From the NCBI GenBank assembly GCA_002718895.1, contig PBGD01000026.1:1-33360 (forward strand): a stretch of DNA of 33,360 nt. The letters run 5' to 3'. The DNA is from Flavobacteriales bacterium (GTDB lineage Bacteria; Bacteroidota; Bacteroidia; Flavobacteriales; TMED113). Both the position numbers and the translations under genes were made by a program. The stretch's first letter is position 1; each line of letters begins with the position of its first letter. Positions 23,508-31,547 of this stretch are shown in pieces. The notes under the pieces are model-generated. The model was not told the DNA's origin. It ran no database searches and saw only the letters and a program-made list of their open reading frames with translations.

Positions 23508-25958
23508 ATGACAATAAGAACATTTTTTTTATTATTATTTTCAATTTATTTCAATAATAATTTTTTATTTGCACAAGCAGATATAGTTGGAGGTGAAGAT
23601 GCAGATATTCAAGATTATCCGTATCAAGTTGCTCTAGGTAACTCATCATTTGGAAGTTTTTTTTATGCATTTTGTGGTGCATCAATTATAAATGAATATT
23701 GGGTTTTAACAGCGGCACATTGTGTTCAAGGTGAAAATCCCAATAATACGGCCGTAAGAGTCGGAAGTGACAGTGATTATGCTCAAGGTGGCACGATTTA
23801 CCAAGCAGACCAAATTATAATCCATGAAAACTATAGTAACAATGGCAACAATTGGGATATTGCATTAATTAGGTTAGAAGATCCAATTAGTTTTAACAAT
23901 AATACTCAACCAGTACTTCTAGTTTGTGACCAACAAGTTGAGCTAGGTGTAGAAGATCCTGGGCAAATGTCATGGATCACTGGATGGGGAAATACAGAGG
24001 GTACTACTAATTCATCTCAACTGCAAGTTGTTGGGGTGCCAATCACTGAAGAATCTAATTATTGGGGAGGCGTTGAAGATGATGAAATAATGGCAGGATA
24101 TCCAAATGGAGGATATGATTCATGTCAGGGAGATAGTGGTGGACCTATGGTTGTTCTTGCTGCTGACGGAGAAACATATTTACAAGTTGGTATTGTAAGT
24201 TGGGGAAGTGGTTGTGCAGAACCTGGATATCCAGGTGTCTATAGTAGAGTTTCTTATTTTATTGATTGGATCTGTGAAAATACAAATGGTGATGTATGTG
24301 CAAATCAATCTACATTTTGCACTGACGAAAATGCCGTGTATGGATGTACAGACTTAAATGCAAACAATTATAATCCGGACGCTACAATAGATAATGGTTC
24401 ATGTGAATATCCTTGTGACAATAATGTTAACTTATCATTACAACTTGATTGTTATGGTGAGGAAATAAGCTGGGAAATTATCAATCAAAACGGAGCAATT
24501 GTCGCTGAAGTAAGTTCAGGTACATATCCTGGTGGTAGTACAGCAGACACAATGGAAGAGGGAGGAAGCTTACAAGAACAAGAAATTTGCTTAAGTGCTG
24601 GATGTTATACATTTATTATTACAGATAGTTATGGCGATGGGCTGAGTGGATCTGAGTTTACATGCACAGTAAATGGGACGCCATTTTCTATCACAAGTGA
24701 AGATGGAATTATGTTGTTTCAAGAAACAAATCCTGCTTTTGGAGACTGTATAACAGGTGGAGATAGTGGACCATGCTCAGCTTCATACGAATTTTGTGTA
24801 GATTCTAATATTGAAATTATTTTAGGATGTATAGATCCTTTAGCTGATAATTATGATCCTCAAGCAAATACAAATGACAACTCATGTATCTATCTAGGTT
24901 GTACAGATGAATCGGCATTTAATTTTGATGAAAACGCTAATACAGATGATGGTTCATGTATTCCTATAATAGTTGGTTGCACTGATCAAAATGCAGATAA
25001 TTATAATCCTAATGCAAATACTGATAACGGTGATTGCGAATACTCCTACGAATGGCAATCATGTTCAAATCAAACATGGTTTGAAGATTTTGAAAGTTAC
25101 TCTAACAACTCAAGTATAGATAATCAATCTAATGAGTGGTTTGGATGGGATGGATTAAATTCTAATGTTAATGTGATATCAACTGGATTTAATAATAGTA
25201 ATCAATCAATTTTAGTAGAACAAGATGACGATCTATTGCATAGCTTTGGAGAAATAAGTAGTGGTATAGGTGAAATTATTTTTTGGATGTATATTCCTTC
25301 ATCAGGAGGTGCGGGAGCATATTATAATATACTACATGACTACAATGAAAATGATTCCCAAAATAGTATCTGGGCTCATCAAATAACATTTGCATCTTCT
25401 GAAAGTGGAGATCAAAGTGTTATTGATGCCGGAGGTTATGAAGCAGTATTTTTTGATGCGATATATGACACATGGGTAGAAGTTAGACAAGAAATAGACA
25501 TAGATTCAGATAATACATCATTATATTATAATGGTGAACTTTTGTACACATGGCAATTTAGCTTAGATGCAGGAGGAGAACAACAATTAAATATCTTAGA
25601 TGCTATTAACTTTTATGGCTATTGCACAGGAAATGGCTGCACTGGCGAAGCATGGTATGACAACTTAGAAATTTGTGGTTTTGATGACAATACAAATATG
25701 ATTGAAAATAATAATATCAATATAACTATATACCCGAACCCAAACCATGGCTCTTTTTCTATTTTACTCGATAAAAACATAGAAAAATTCAGCTTACAAA
25801 TTACTGACATTTTAGGAAAAGAAGTTCTTAAACAAGAAGTTGACACTTATGTTGAAGACAATAACAAAGAAATAAACCTGAATGTTGAAAAAGGAACATA
25901 TTTAATAAATATAGAAAATGAAAAATTCAAGAAACAAGAGATAATAATAATTAATTAA
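23508..25958 (+). CDS. Secreted trypsin-like serine protease with type IX secretion sorting domain
   Basis: An 816-residue modular protein. After a signal peptide (about 1-23, ending LFAQ) the S1 domain begins at once with IVGG (26-29). The triad is His71 (LTAAHC), Asp117 (NNWDIAL) and Ser210 (DSCQGDSGGP). Asp204 occupies chymotrypsin position 189 and SWGSGC the 214-220 wall, predicting cleavage after Arg or Lys. Then come one GCTD-type repeat (278-302), a domain with DSYGDG and paired Cys (about 303-430), three more repeats (about 439-512), a LamG/concanavalin-like region (about 520-725), and a type A Por sorting domain from ITIYPNPNHGSFSI to the end (about 735-816). The product is probably exported across the outer membrane and surface-attached or released. 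It is single, with its own promoter candidate and a strong terminator. Confidence 0.94.
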   Translation: MTIRTFFLLLFSIYFNNNFLFAQADIVGGEDADIQDYPYQVALGNSSFGSFFYAFCGASIINEYWVLTAAHCVQGENPNNTAVRVGSDSDYAQGGTIYQADQIIIHENYSNNGNNWDIALIRLEDPISFNNNTQPVLLVCDQQVELGVEDPGQMSWITGWGNTEGTTNSSQLQVVGVPITEESNYWGGVEDDEIMAGYPNGGYDSCQGDSGGPMVVLAADGETYLQVGIVSWGSGCAEPGYPGVYSRVSYFIDWICENTNGDVCANQSTFCTDENAVYGCTDLNANNYNPDATIDNGSCEYPCDNNVNLSLQLDCYGEEISWEIINQNGAIVAEVSSGTYPGGSTADTMEEGGSLQEQEICLSAGCYTFIITDSYGDGLSGSEFTCTVNGTPFSITSEDGIMLFQETNPAFGDCITGGDSGPCSASYEFCVDSNIEIILGCIDPLADNYDPQANTNDNSCIYLGCTDESAFNFDENANTDDGSCIPIIVGCTDQNADNYNPNANTDNGDCEYSYEWQSCSNQTWFEDFESYSNNSSIDNQSNEWFGWDGLNSNVNVISTGFNNSNQSILVEQDDDLLHSFGEISSGIGEIIFWMYIPSSGGAGAYYNILHDYNENDSQNSIWAHQITFASSESGDQSVIDAGGYEAVFFDAIYDTWVEVRQEIDIDSDNTSLYYNGELLYTWQFSLDAGGEQQLNILDAINFYGYCTGNGCTGEAWYDNLEICGFDDNTNMIENNNINITIYPNPNHGSFSILLDKNIEKFSLQITDILGKEVLKQEVDTYVEDNNKEINLNVEKGTYLINIENEKFKKQEIIIIN
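24339..24413 (+). repeat. GCTD-type Cys linker repeat, first copy in the protease
   Basis: Encodes YGCTDLNANNYNP followed by DNGSCEYP. Same 24-25-residue pattern as the three copies at 24822-25043 and as the first half of each 50-residue unit in the surface protein at 1-1399. Confidence 0.8.
24822..25043 (+). repeat. Three tandem GCTD-type Cys linker repeats in the protease
   Basis: Three units of about 25 residues: GCIDPLADNYDPQ, GCTDESAFNFDEN and GCTDQNADNYNPN, each ending D-[DN]-[GN]-[SD]-C. Two Cys per unit suggest small disulfide-linked modules acting as a rigid spacer before the LamG-like region. Confidence 0.8.
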
Positions 25959-25990
25959 AAAAAGAGGAACAGTTTTGTTCCTCTTTTTTT
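25957..25990. terminator. Perfect bidirectional terminator between protease and miaE
   Basis: A7-GAGGAACA (25957-25971) and TGTTCCTC-T7 (25976-25990) are exact inverted repeats of 15 bp around a GTTT loop. Read either way the stem is followed by a T run. It overlaps the stop codons of both convergent genes. Confidence 0.93.
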
Positions 25991-26570
25991 AATGCATTCT
26001 ATCCCCTCTTAGTTTAATTGAATTTAGTATCTCTTTTTCATGCATTAAGTATTCTTGCCATCTTTTATTCACATAAGAAGATGGTCTATATACTTTCGCT
26101 AAATCCATAAATAATCGATAGTGACTAGCTTCAGAAACCATAAAATTATGATAAAATTGACGTAGATATTTATCATTTAACTCTAATGAAAGCAATCTAA
26201 ACCTTTCGCAACTTCTAGCTTCAATTAATGCATTAGTTAATAGCTTTTCAACTAACATATCAAATCTGTCGCCATTCTTATTCTGAAAAGAAAATAATTT
26301 ATTAACATAAACATCTTTTCGGGGAAAACCCAAAGTAAAGCCTCGCTTATATATTTCAGATACTACCATATTAAAATGACTCCATTCTTCTGTCACAATT
26401 GGTGAAATTTTTTCAACTATATCTTGAAGATCAGGGTATAAAATAATTAAAGAAATACAAGATGAAGCCGCTTTTTGCTCACAATAGGCATGATCTGTTA
26501 AGATGTCTTCAATTTTTTTTTCTGCTAAGTTGACCCATCTAGGATCAGTTGGTAATTTTAAGTTTAACAT
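25989..26570 (-). CDS. miaE: tRNA-(ms[2]io[6]A)-hydroxylase
   Basis: This 193-residue di-iron, ferritin-like enzyme hydroxylates the isopentenyl side chain of ms2i6A37 in tRNAs that read UNN codons, using oxygen. Iron ligands are visible: Glu31 (YCEQKA), Glu61/62 and His65 (EEWSHF), Glu117 (LIEARSCERF), and Glu147/His150 (SEASHYRLFMDLA). Length is typical. It depends on MiaA and MiaB products, not seen in the window. It ends inside the shared terminator with the protease gene and is divergent from the YigZ-family gene (73-nt gap). Confidence 0.95.
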   Translation of the reverse strand: MLNLKLPTDPRWVNLAEKKIEDILTDHAYCEQKAASSCISLIILYPDLQDIVEKISPIVTEEWSHFNMVVSEIYKRGFTLGFPRKDVYVNKLFSFQNKNGDRFDMLVEKLLTNALIEARSCERFRLLSLELNDKYLRQFYHNFMVSEASHYRLFMDLAKVYRPSSYVNKRWQEYLMHEKEILNSIKLRGDRMH

Positions 26571-26604
26571 ATTAAATTTTTAAATACTATTTAGTTAAAG
26601 TAAG

Positions 26605-26612
26605 TATATTTG
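26605..26612 (+). promoter_or_regulatory. Candidate -7 box for the YigZ-family gene
   Basis: TATATTTG matches TAnnTTTG exactly, 31 nt before the ATG at 26644. No clear -33 TTG. Confidence 0.4.
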
Positions 26613-26643
26613 TTTATTAAGCTCGATTACATAATAAAAAATC

Positions 26644-27240
26644 ATGTTATTTGATGAAACATATAAAGAAATTGAATATAATTCTATAGCATCATGCAAT
26701 ATAAAAAAAAGTAAATTTATTGCATATGCATATAAAGTATACAATGCATCAGAAGTCAAAGACATAATCAAGCAAGTTAAACAAAAAGAACCTTCAGCAA
26801 ACCATCATTGTTATGCGTATATACTGCATCCAGACAAATCAGATTTTAGATTTTTTGATGATGGAGAACCAACAAATACTGCAGGAAGACAAATATTAAA
26901 AGAAATTCAAAGATTTGAATTAACAAATATTTTGATAATCATTGTTCGTTATTTTGGTGGAATCAAATTAGGAATTTCAGGATTAATTGATGCATATAAG
27001 CATTTAACAAGTCTTGTGATCAAAAGCACAAAATTATTAACTAAAGACATAGAGATAAAATATATTATAATATTTGAATATAATTATTTACATAAAATCA
27101 TGAAAATTATTAAAGATTATAAAGTATTTATAAGTAATAAAAAAATTGATACTGTATGTGAATTTTCAATATTAGTAAGAAGAAAATATTCAGATGAAAT
27201 AATAACTAAAATGGATAAATTAAATATTAAAATTAAATAA
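26644..27240 (+). CDS. YigZ/IMPACT family protein
   Basis: This 198-residue protein has the IMPACT N-terminal domain: KKSKFIAYAYKV, EPSANHHCYAYIL, FFDDGEPTNTAGRQIL (about 71-85), and VRYFGGIKLGISGLIDAY (about 104-121). The C-terminal part, about 70 residues, matches the YigZ second domain with an EF-G-like fold. The family is linked to translation or stress control in eukaryotes (IMPACT/Gcn1 binding), but the bacterial function is not established. It is followed one base after its stop by a small membrane protein, so the pair is probably cotranscribed. Confidence 0.93.
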   Translation: MLFDETYKEIEYNSIASCNIKKSKFIAYAYKVYNASEVKDIIKQVKQKEPSANHHCYAYILHPDKSDFRFFDDGEPTNTAGRQILKEIQRFELTNILIIIVRYFGGIKLGISGLIDAYKHLTSLVIKSTKLLTKDIEIKYIIIFEYNYLHKIMKIIKDYKVFISNKKIDTVCEFSILVRRKYSDEIITKMDKLNIKIK

Positions 27241-27241
27241 A

Positions 27242-27514
27242 ATGAAAAAACTTTTTAGTGTTATTGCTTTTTTAGAGGGAATATCATATATATTATTATT
27301 AATAGCTGTACCTATAAAATATATCTATAATAATGAGTATTTTGTTCAATTATTGGGTATGCCTCATGGAATTTTATTTATTATTTATGTTACATTAAGC
27401 ATAATAATGAAATTCAAAATGAATTGGAACTATAGGTTTTTTTTGTTTGTTATTATAGCATCAATAATTCCATTTGGCACATTTTATATTGAATATAAAT
27501 ACTTAAATCACTGA
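27242..27514 (+). CDS. DUF3817 family small membrane protein
   Basis: This 90-residue protein has three hydrophobic segments: about 4-24, 38-56 and 63-83. The family pattern is FLEGISYILLLIAVPIKY, then LGMPHGILFIIYV with a Gly-x-x-His-Gly core, and a short basic loop between helices 2 and 3. The function is unknown. It starts one base after the YigZ-family stop, and 11 bases separate it from the convergent DoxX-like gene. Confidence 0.88.
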   Translation: MKKLFSVIAFLEGISYILLLIAVPIKYIYNNEYFVQLLGMPHGILFIIYVTLSIIMKFKMNWNYRFFLFVIIASIIPFGTFYIEYKYLNH

Positions 27515-27525
27515 TTCAGAATCGT

Positions 27526-28071
27526 CTAAATTAAAATTCTGACAAAATAAATAATTGAAATAATTGAAATACACAAAAATAAAATAGCTATTTTTTTATT
27601 TTCTATATCATTTCCATGCCAATATGCTGTAATAATTAATAAAGGCTGAAATAACATCCGAACAAAAGCTTGATTTTGTGTTATAAATCCATACGATTCC
27701 CTTGCAATTTCAGATTTATATAAATAATAATTAGCTGGAAATACAGCAATTAAAAGAAAAATTAATCCGTAACTATAAAAATATTTATATTTTAAAATAC
27801 TTTTTTTTGATAAAAAAACAAATTGCAAAAAATTATTTTTCTTAAATCTAAGAATCAAAAAATGAATAAACTCATTAAAAATAACAATAGACATTAAAAG
27901 TCCAAATAAAATTTCAAAAAACCCACTTATATAAACTAGCTCTAATTTATAAGGCAAATATGGTGGTATGATAATTAGAAAATTCTCTGGAACCATAAAG
28001 TGTGCAATGCCAACACCACAATAAAATGTTGACATAATAATCATTGTGAAAATTTTAATTTTTTTAATCAT
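27526..28071 (-). CDS. DoxX-like membrane protein
   Basis: This 181-residue protein has four to five hydrophobic segments. The opening IMSTFYCGVGIAHFMVPENF, then PPYLPYKLELVYISGFFEIL, then AFVRMLFQPLLIITAYW match the DoxX-like family. It is longer than the usual roughly 130 residues because of a charged stretch at about 73-95 (RFKKNNFLQFVFLSKK) between helices, plus an extra C-terminal helix. The family has a loosely defined role in redox or envelope functions. It is divergent from the LamG protein gene (125-nt gap). Confidence 0.72.
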   Translation of the reverse strand: MIKKIKIFTMIIMSTFYCGVGIAHFMVPENFLIIIPPYLPYKLELVYISGFFEILFGLLMSIVIFNEFIHFLILRFKKNNFLQFVFLSKKSILKYKYFYSYGLIFLLIAVFPANYYLYKSEIARESYGFITQNQAFVRMLFQPLLIITAYWHGNDIENKKIAILFLCISIISIIYFVRILI

Positions 28072-28148
28072 AATAATTACTTAAAAAAACTAATGTAATT
28101 GAAAAACATTACAAAAATAAACAAGGTCAAGTAATTTAAAAAAATACT

Positions 28149-28165
28149 TTGGCACGTAATTTGTT
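28149..28165 (+). promoter_or_regulatory. Sigma-54-like -24/-12 site upstream of the LamG protein gene
   Basis: TTGGCACG, then TAAT, then TTGTT matches the sigma-54 pattern TGGCACG-N4-TTGCW except for T in place of C in the -12 GC pair. The GG and G-T pairs are ten bases apart, exactly as required. It ends 31 bases before the ATG. Binding by RpoN is inference; no activator gene or enhancer site was identified. Confidence 0.4.
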
Positions 28166-28196
28166 TTAGTATTCATAGAAACCAAAATTAAATGAT

Positions 28197-29033
28197 ATGA
28201 AAAATTTTAAAACAATATTTACATTTATTACAATGGTATTATTCATTAATTCAAATGGACAAATTAATAATGGATTGATTGCTGAATATGACTTTAACAA
28301 TAATGCATTAGATACTAGCGGTGAAAATAATCATGGCATTGTAAACGGAGCTACATTAACTACAGATAGATTTGGAAATGCAAATAGTGCATATTTATTT
28401 GATGGATTTAATGATAATATAGAAATAGCAAATTACACAAATATGAGTCCAACTGATGGATTTACAATTTCAGCATGGATAAAAACTGAGAACTCATTAG
28501 GCTCTCCAATTATATATGAGAGACTTGAAACAAACATGGGTTTCGGATTACGCCTCAATGATGATGGACAATTAATGTTATTAATAAATGGTGGTGATCA
28601 AACTATAGTTTCACAAGACAATTTAGATACAGGAAAATGGTATCACATTACTGGCACATATGATATTAATAGTGGGGAGTTGAATCTATATATATATGGT
28701 GAATTAGTAGCAAATGCATTTTATAATTCACCAGTAGATTATACAATTGAACCTAGGAATAGTATTGGTGCATATGGTGATAATAACTCAGGCGCATATT
28801 TTAATGGATCAATAGACGATATTAAAATCTACGATAGATCATTAGACAGTAATGAAGTGGATTACATTTTTATGTATTCGTCAATGGCTCAACCAAATTC
28901 ACAACTTAACTTAAATGAAATTTCATATACTAATTTAGAATTGAATTTAACGCAAAATATACTGGGACAAAAATTAAATCATAATTATTGCTATCATTTA
29001 AGAAACGGTAAAATTTATATGAAATTAAATTAA
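28197..29033 (+). CDS. Exported LamG/concanavalin A-like domain protein
   Basis: This 278-residue protein has a signal peptide (MKNFKTIFTFITMVLFINSNGQ). A single LamG-like domain spans about 25-230: GLIAEYDFNNNALDTSGENN, AYLFDGFNDNIEI, FTISAWIKTE, WYHITGTYDINSGELNLYI, and FNGSIDDIKIYDRSLDSNEV. This is the usual jellyroll carbohydrate/protein-binding module. The tail of about 45 residues (ILGQKL, then NGKIYMKLN) resembles only the second half of a Por sorting domain, without the YPNP start. It may bind glycans outside the cell. The upstream region has a sigma-54-like site. Confidence 0.88.
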   Translation: MKNFKTIFTFITMVLFINSNGQINNGLIAEYDFNNNALDTSGENNHGIVNGATLTTDRFGNANSAYLFDGFNDNIEIANYTNMSPTDGFTISAWIKTENSLGSPIIYERLETNMGFGLRLNDDGQLMLLINGGDQTIVSQDNLDTGKWYHITGTYDINSGELNLYIYGELVANAFYNSPVDYTIEPRNSIGAYGDNNSGAYFNGSIDDIKIYDRSLDSNEVDYIFMYSSMAQPNSQLNLNEISYTNLELNLTQNILGQKLNHNYCYHLRNGKIYMKLN

Positions 29034-29048
29034 TTGAATTTTAATTTT

Positions 29049-29056
29049 TAGATTTG
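29049..29056 (+). promoter_or_regulatory. Candidate -7 box for the DUF2141 gene
   Basis: TAGATTTG matches TAnnTTTG exactly and ends 18 nt before the ATG at 29075. It covers the alternative TTG start at 29054, arguing against that start. Confidence 0.35.
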
Positions 29057-29074
29057 ACAAATGAAAATTTAAAT

Positions 29075-29563
29075 ATGAAAAAAATAAATTTTTATTCATT
29101 TTATTTACTTTTATTATCAACTCTTTTTTTTGTCAAATGTGCAAAAGAATATGGTGACCCGCCTTATGTAATGGATGAACAAAATATCACAACATTGCAA
29201 ATAGAAGTTTCTAAATTTAATAATGAGGAAGGACAATTGGTAATAGCCATATTTAACAGTTCTGATCAATTCTTAAACACAACATTTAGAGATACTACTG
29301 TAGATATTAATGAAGAAGTTACTATTGTAAATTTAAAGGACATACCTATGGGAGAATATGCAATTAGCGTATTTCATGATGAAGATAAAAATGGAGAACT
29401 AACTGAAAATTTATTATTCGGTGTAATACCAATCCCTCAAGAGGGTTACGGATTTTCAAATAATCCGCCTGTTTCATCTTCAGCACCAAGTTACCAAGAA
29501 TGTAAATTTGAAATTTTTGAAGGACAGATTTTAGTAGTTCCAATAGAACTAAATTACTTTTAG
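29075..29563 (+). CDS. DUF2141 family lipoprotein
   Basis: This 162-residue protein has an N-terminal hydrophobic signal ending in a Cys at about residue 20 (LLSTLFFVKC), a weak lipobox, so lipidation is likely but not certain. Residues about 40-160 match DUF2141: LQIEVSKFNNEEGQLVIAIF, GEYAISVFHDEDKNGEL (a calcium-like DxDxNG loop) and EGYGFSNNPPVSSSAPSY. The family is small, exported and of unknown function. ATG 29075 is preferred to an in-frame TTG at 29054. Its 3' end overlaps the FAD oxidoreductase gene by 15 bases. Confidence 0.88.
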   Translation: MKKINFYSFYLLLLSTLFFVKCAKEYGDPPYVMDEQNITTLQIEVSKFNNEEGQLVIAIFNSSDQFLNTTFRDTTVDINEEVTIVNLKDIPMGEYAISVFHDEDKNGELTENLLFGVIPIPQEGYGFSNNPPVSSSAPSYQECKFEIFEGQILVVPIELNYF

Positions 29564-30979
29564 ATTGTTTATCATCTTTTTCACGACTCGCTTTGAATTT
29601 AAAATTGCATTATTATGGTATTGGATACCTGATTTACAAGCATGAGTCCAATATACATCTTTACAATCTTGGTCAATTAATTTCCAAAGAGCATTTCTGT
29701 TAACAGAGTTTTCAAGAGTGAAAATAGGAAGTTTTGGCTTGTATAATTTTACAACTTTAGAATTATCTAAATGATATTCTTTAAAATCAAGATAATTTTC
29801 TGTATTATAAACAAAGGTAATTACATAGTCAAATTTAATATTTGACATTATTGGTTTTATGGTGTTTGTAATATAAAATTTATTAGTTGATTTATTTTTA
29901 TATGTTTGATGAACCCATGGCATGTTTTTAATATTAGAAAAATCACTGTGAAGAATTACATAGCAATCCATTTTAGGCCATTTTCTTAACTCACTAATTA
30001 ATTTAGGAGTGCCGATTTCACCAATTAAAGGTAAAGCTTGGAATGGTTGGTTTGCTAAAATAATAGCATCAAATTTAAATTCTTGCTTATGAGTTTCGAC
30101 TATTACTTTATTGTTTTTTCTGTATATATTTTTTACTTCTGAACTTAAATGTTGAGAATAAAAACTATTTAAAGATAATTGCTCTTCTAATTTATGAATA
30201 ATTCTTCCGTCTAAAACACACCAACCATTTTCACCTGGCAAAAAATCTTTTTTTCTGATCGTAAGAGCTAGTGCATACTCATAAATAAAAGCACCAAATA
30301 TATGAGCTGGCTGTGAAGATATATCATCAAATCTACACCAAGTATTTATACCAATCCAAGGCATAAACACGTGAGTAAATACTCTAGAATTAACAAGTCT
30401 TTCACCTAAAACATCTTTAATGCTTTTTTTGGATTCTGGAAGTAGTTTAAATTGGCGATAAAACAGAAACATAATACATAAACCATCAAATAATTCTTTA
30501 AAAGAGCAATGTTTTAAGATATATTTAATAAAAGTAAAAGGACCAGATCCCATTTTTGTATTTATTATTCTATCATCAACGACGATAGCACCTTCGAGAT
30601 TAGAAAAGTCATGCATAATTTGAGAAATTCCTAGTTCACGACAAAGATTAAGATAGTGAGGTTGTTGACAGGGATATGTAACAATTACAGTCGTAGCATA
30701 ATGTCGACCACCTTCAAGATAGGGATCATTATTTCCACCAACTTTATTATTTTTTTCAAAAAGTGTGACCCTTGCTCCTGACTCTAATAAATATTTAGAA
30801 GCAGATAGTCCACTGATACCTCCGCCTATAACACCTACTGATAAGCCATCTATTCTATCTTTTGTAAATGATACTTCTTGAGCATCATCAGCTAAATAGC
30901 GTGAAGTTGAATTTGGATGTTCACGAAGAGCATAAAGAATTACAAAAATTAAAACTGACAGGGAAAATAAAAATATCAT
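29549..30979 (-). CDS. FAD-dependent (amine oxidase-like, COG2907-type) oxidoreductase
   Basis: This 476-residue protein has a short hydrophobic N-terminus (1-18). The FAD-binding Rossmann motif VIGGGISGLSASKYLLESG lies near residues 50-68, followed by VTLFEKNNKVGGN with the ribose-binding Glu. The C-terminal half has AIILANQPFQALPLIGE and the HACKSGIQYHNNAI-type end of amine-oxidase-like enzymes. COG2907-like proteins occur in bacterial clusters that respond to light or singlet oxygen, often with lipid-modifying enzymes; the substrate here is unknown. It is last in a tight run after SOUL (10 bases), SRPBCC and flavin reductase genes. Family assignment beyond FAD oxidoreductase is moderate. 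Confidence 0.85.
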   Translation of the reverse strand: MIFLFSLSVLIFVILYALREHPNSTSRYLADDAQEVSFTKDRIDGLSVGVIGGGISGLSASKYLLESGARVTLFEKNNKVGGNNDPYLEGGRHYATTVIVTYPCQQPHYLNLCRELGISQIMHDFSNLEGAIVVDDRIINTKMGSGPFTFIKYILKHCSFKELFDGLCIMFLFYRQFKLLPESKKSIKDVLGERLVNSRVFTHVFMPWIGINTWCRFDDISSQPAHIFGAFIYEYALALTIRKKDFLPGENGWCVLDGRIIHKLEEQLSLNSFYSQHLSSEVKNIYRKNNKVIVETHKQEFKFDAIILANQPFQALPLIGEIGTPKLISELRKWPKMDCYVILHSDFSNIKNMPWVHQTYKNKSTNKFYITNTIKPIMSNIKFDYVITFVYNTENYLDFKEYHLDNSKVVKLYKPKLPIFTLENSVNRNALWKLIDQDCKDVYWTHACKSGIQYHNNAILNSKRVVKKMINNLKVI

Positions 30980-30989
30980 AAATTTTAAA

Positions 30990-31544
30990 TTATTTAATTG
31001 TTACACATATTTCATTTCTTCTATTAAAGAATTTATAAGGAGAATCATAGACTAAAACTTGAAAATCATTTTTATGACTCACCCCCCTCTCACTAAGTAT
31101 TAACTTTAATTTATTAATTTTTTTTGTTTCAGTACTTTTATTTGTAAAACCAGAATAACTAATAACAGCTTTTTTACATTTCAAGACATCTCTTAATAAT
31201 ATTTTGTCATTATTTGGATCAGGCATGGTTTCAATTTGATAATCAGAAGGCATAATAAAATGCATTGTTTCAACACCAACCAAATCAACTATCACAGGAC
31301 TCGTCATACCTATATTTTCATTTTTATTATTATTCCCAAAAATATAACTAGCTAGATTTCTAAAACTTTCACTTCTATTTGAATTGTCATTTTGATATGT
31401 GGCTAAAATTAAATCATTATACTGTCTAATTTCTACATCACCAATCTTTTCAATTATTTTATACCAATTATTTTTATATGACTGAGAAAAAAGCAAGGTG
31501 TTATTAATTAAAAAAATAAATAATATTTTTAAATAAATGCTCAT
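30990..31544 (-). CDS. Exported SOUL-family haem-binding protein
   Basis: This 184-residue protein has a signal peptide (MSIYLKILFIFLINNTLLFSQS), unusual for eukaryotic SOUL proteins but common in bacteria. The SOUL domain is complete: YKIIEKIGDVEIRQYNDLIL, SFRNLASYIFGNNNKNENIG, MTSPVI, MHFIMPSDY, and YDSPYKFFNRRNEICV at the C-terminus. Members bind haem or other tetrapyrroles; the binding residue varies and I cannot assign it. It lies three bases after the SRPBCC gene and 10 before the FAD oxidoreductase gene. Confidence 0.92.
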   Translation of the reverse strand: MSIYLKILFIFLINNTLLFSQSYKNNWYKIIEKIGDVEIRQYNDLILATYQNDNSNRSESFRNLASYIFGNNNKNENIGMTSPVIVDLVGVETMHFIMPSDYQIETMPDPNNDKILLRDVLKCKKAVISYSGFTNKSTETKKINKLKLILSERGVSHKNDFQVLVYDSPYKFFNRRNEICVTIK

Positions 31545-31547
31545 AGT

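Noticed and set aside
25619-25846. Minus-strand frame of 75 codons
   Set aside because: Opposite the sorting domain of the secreted protease.
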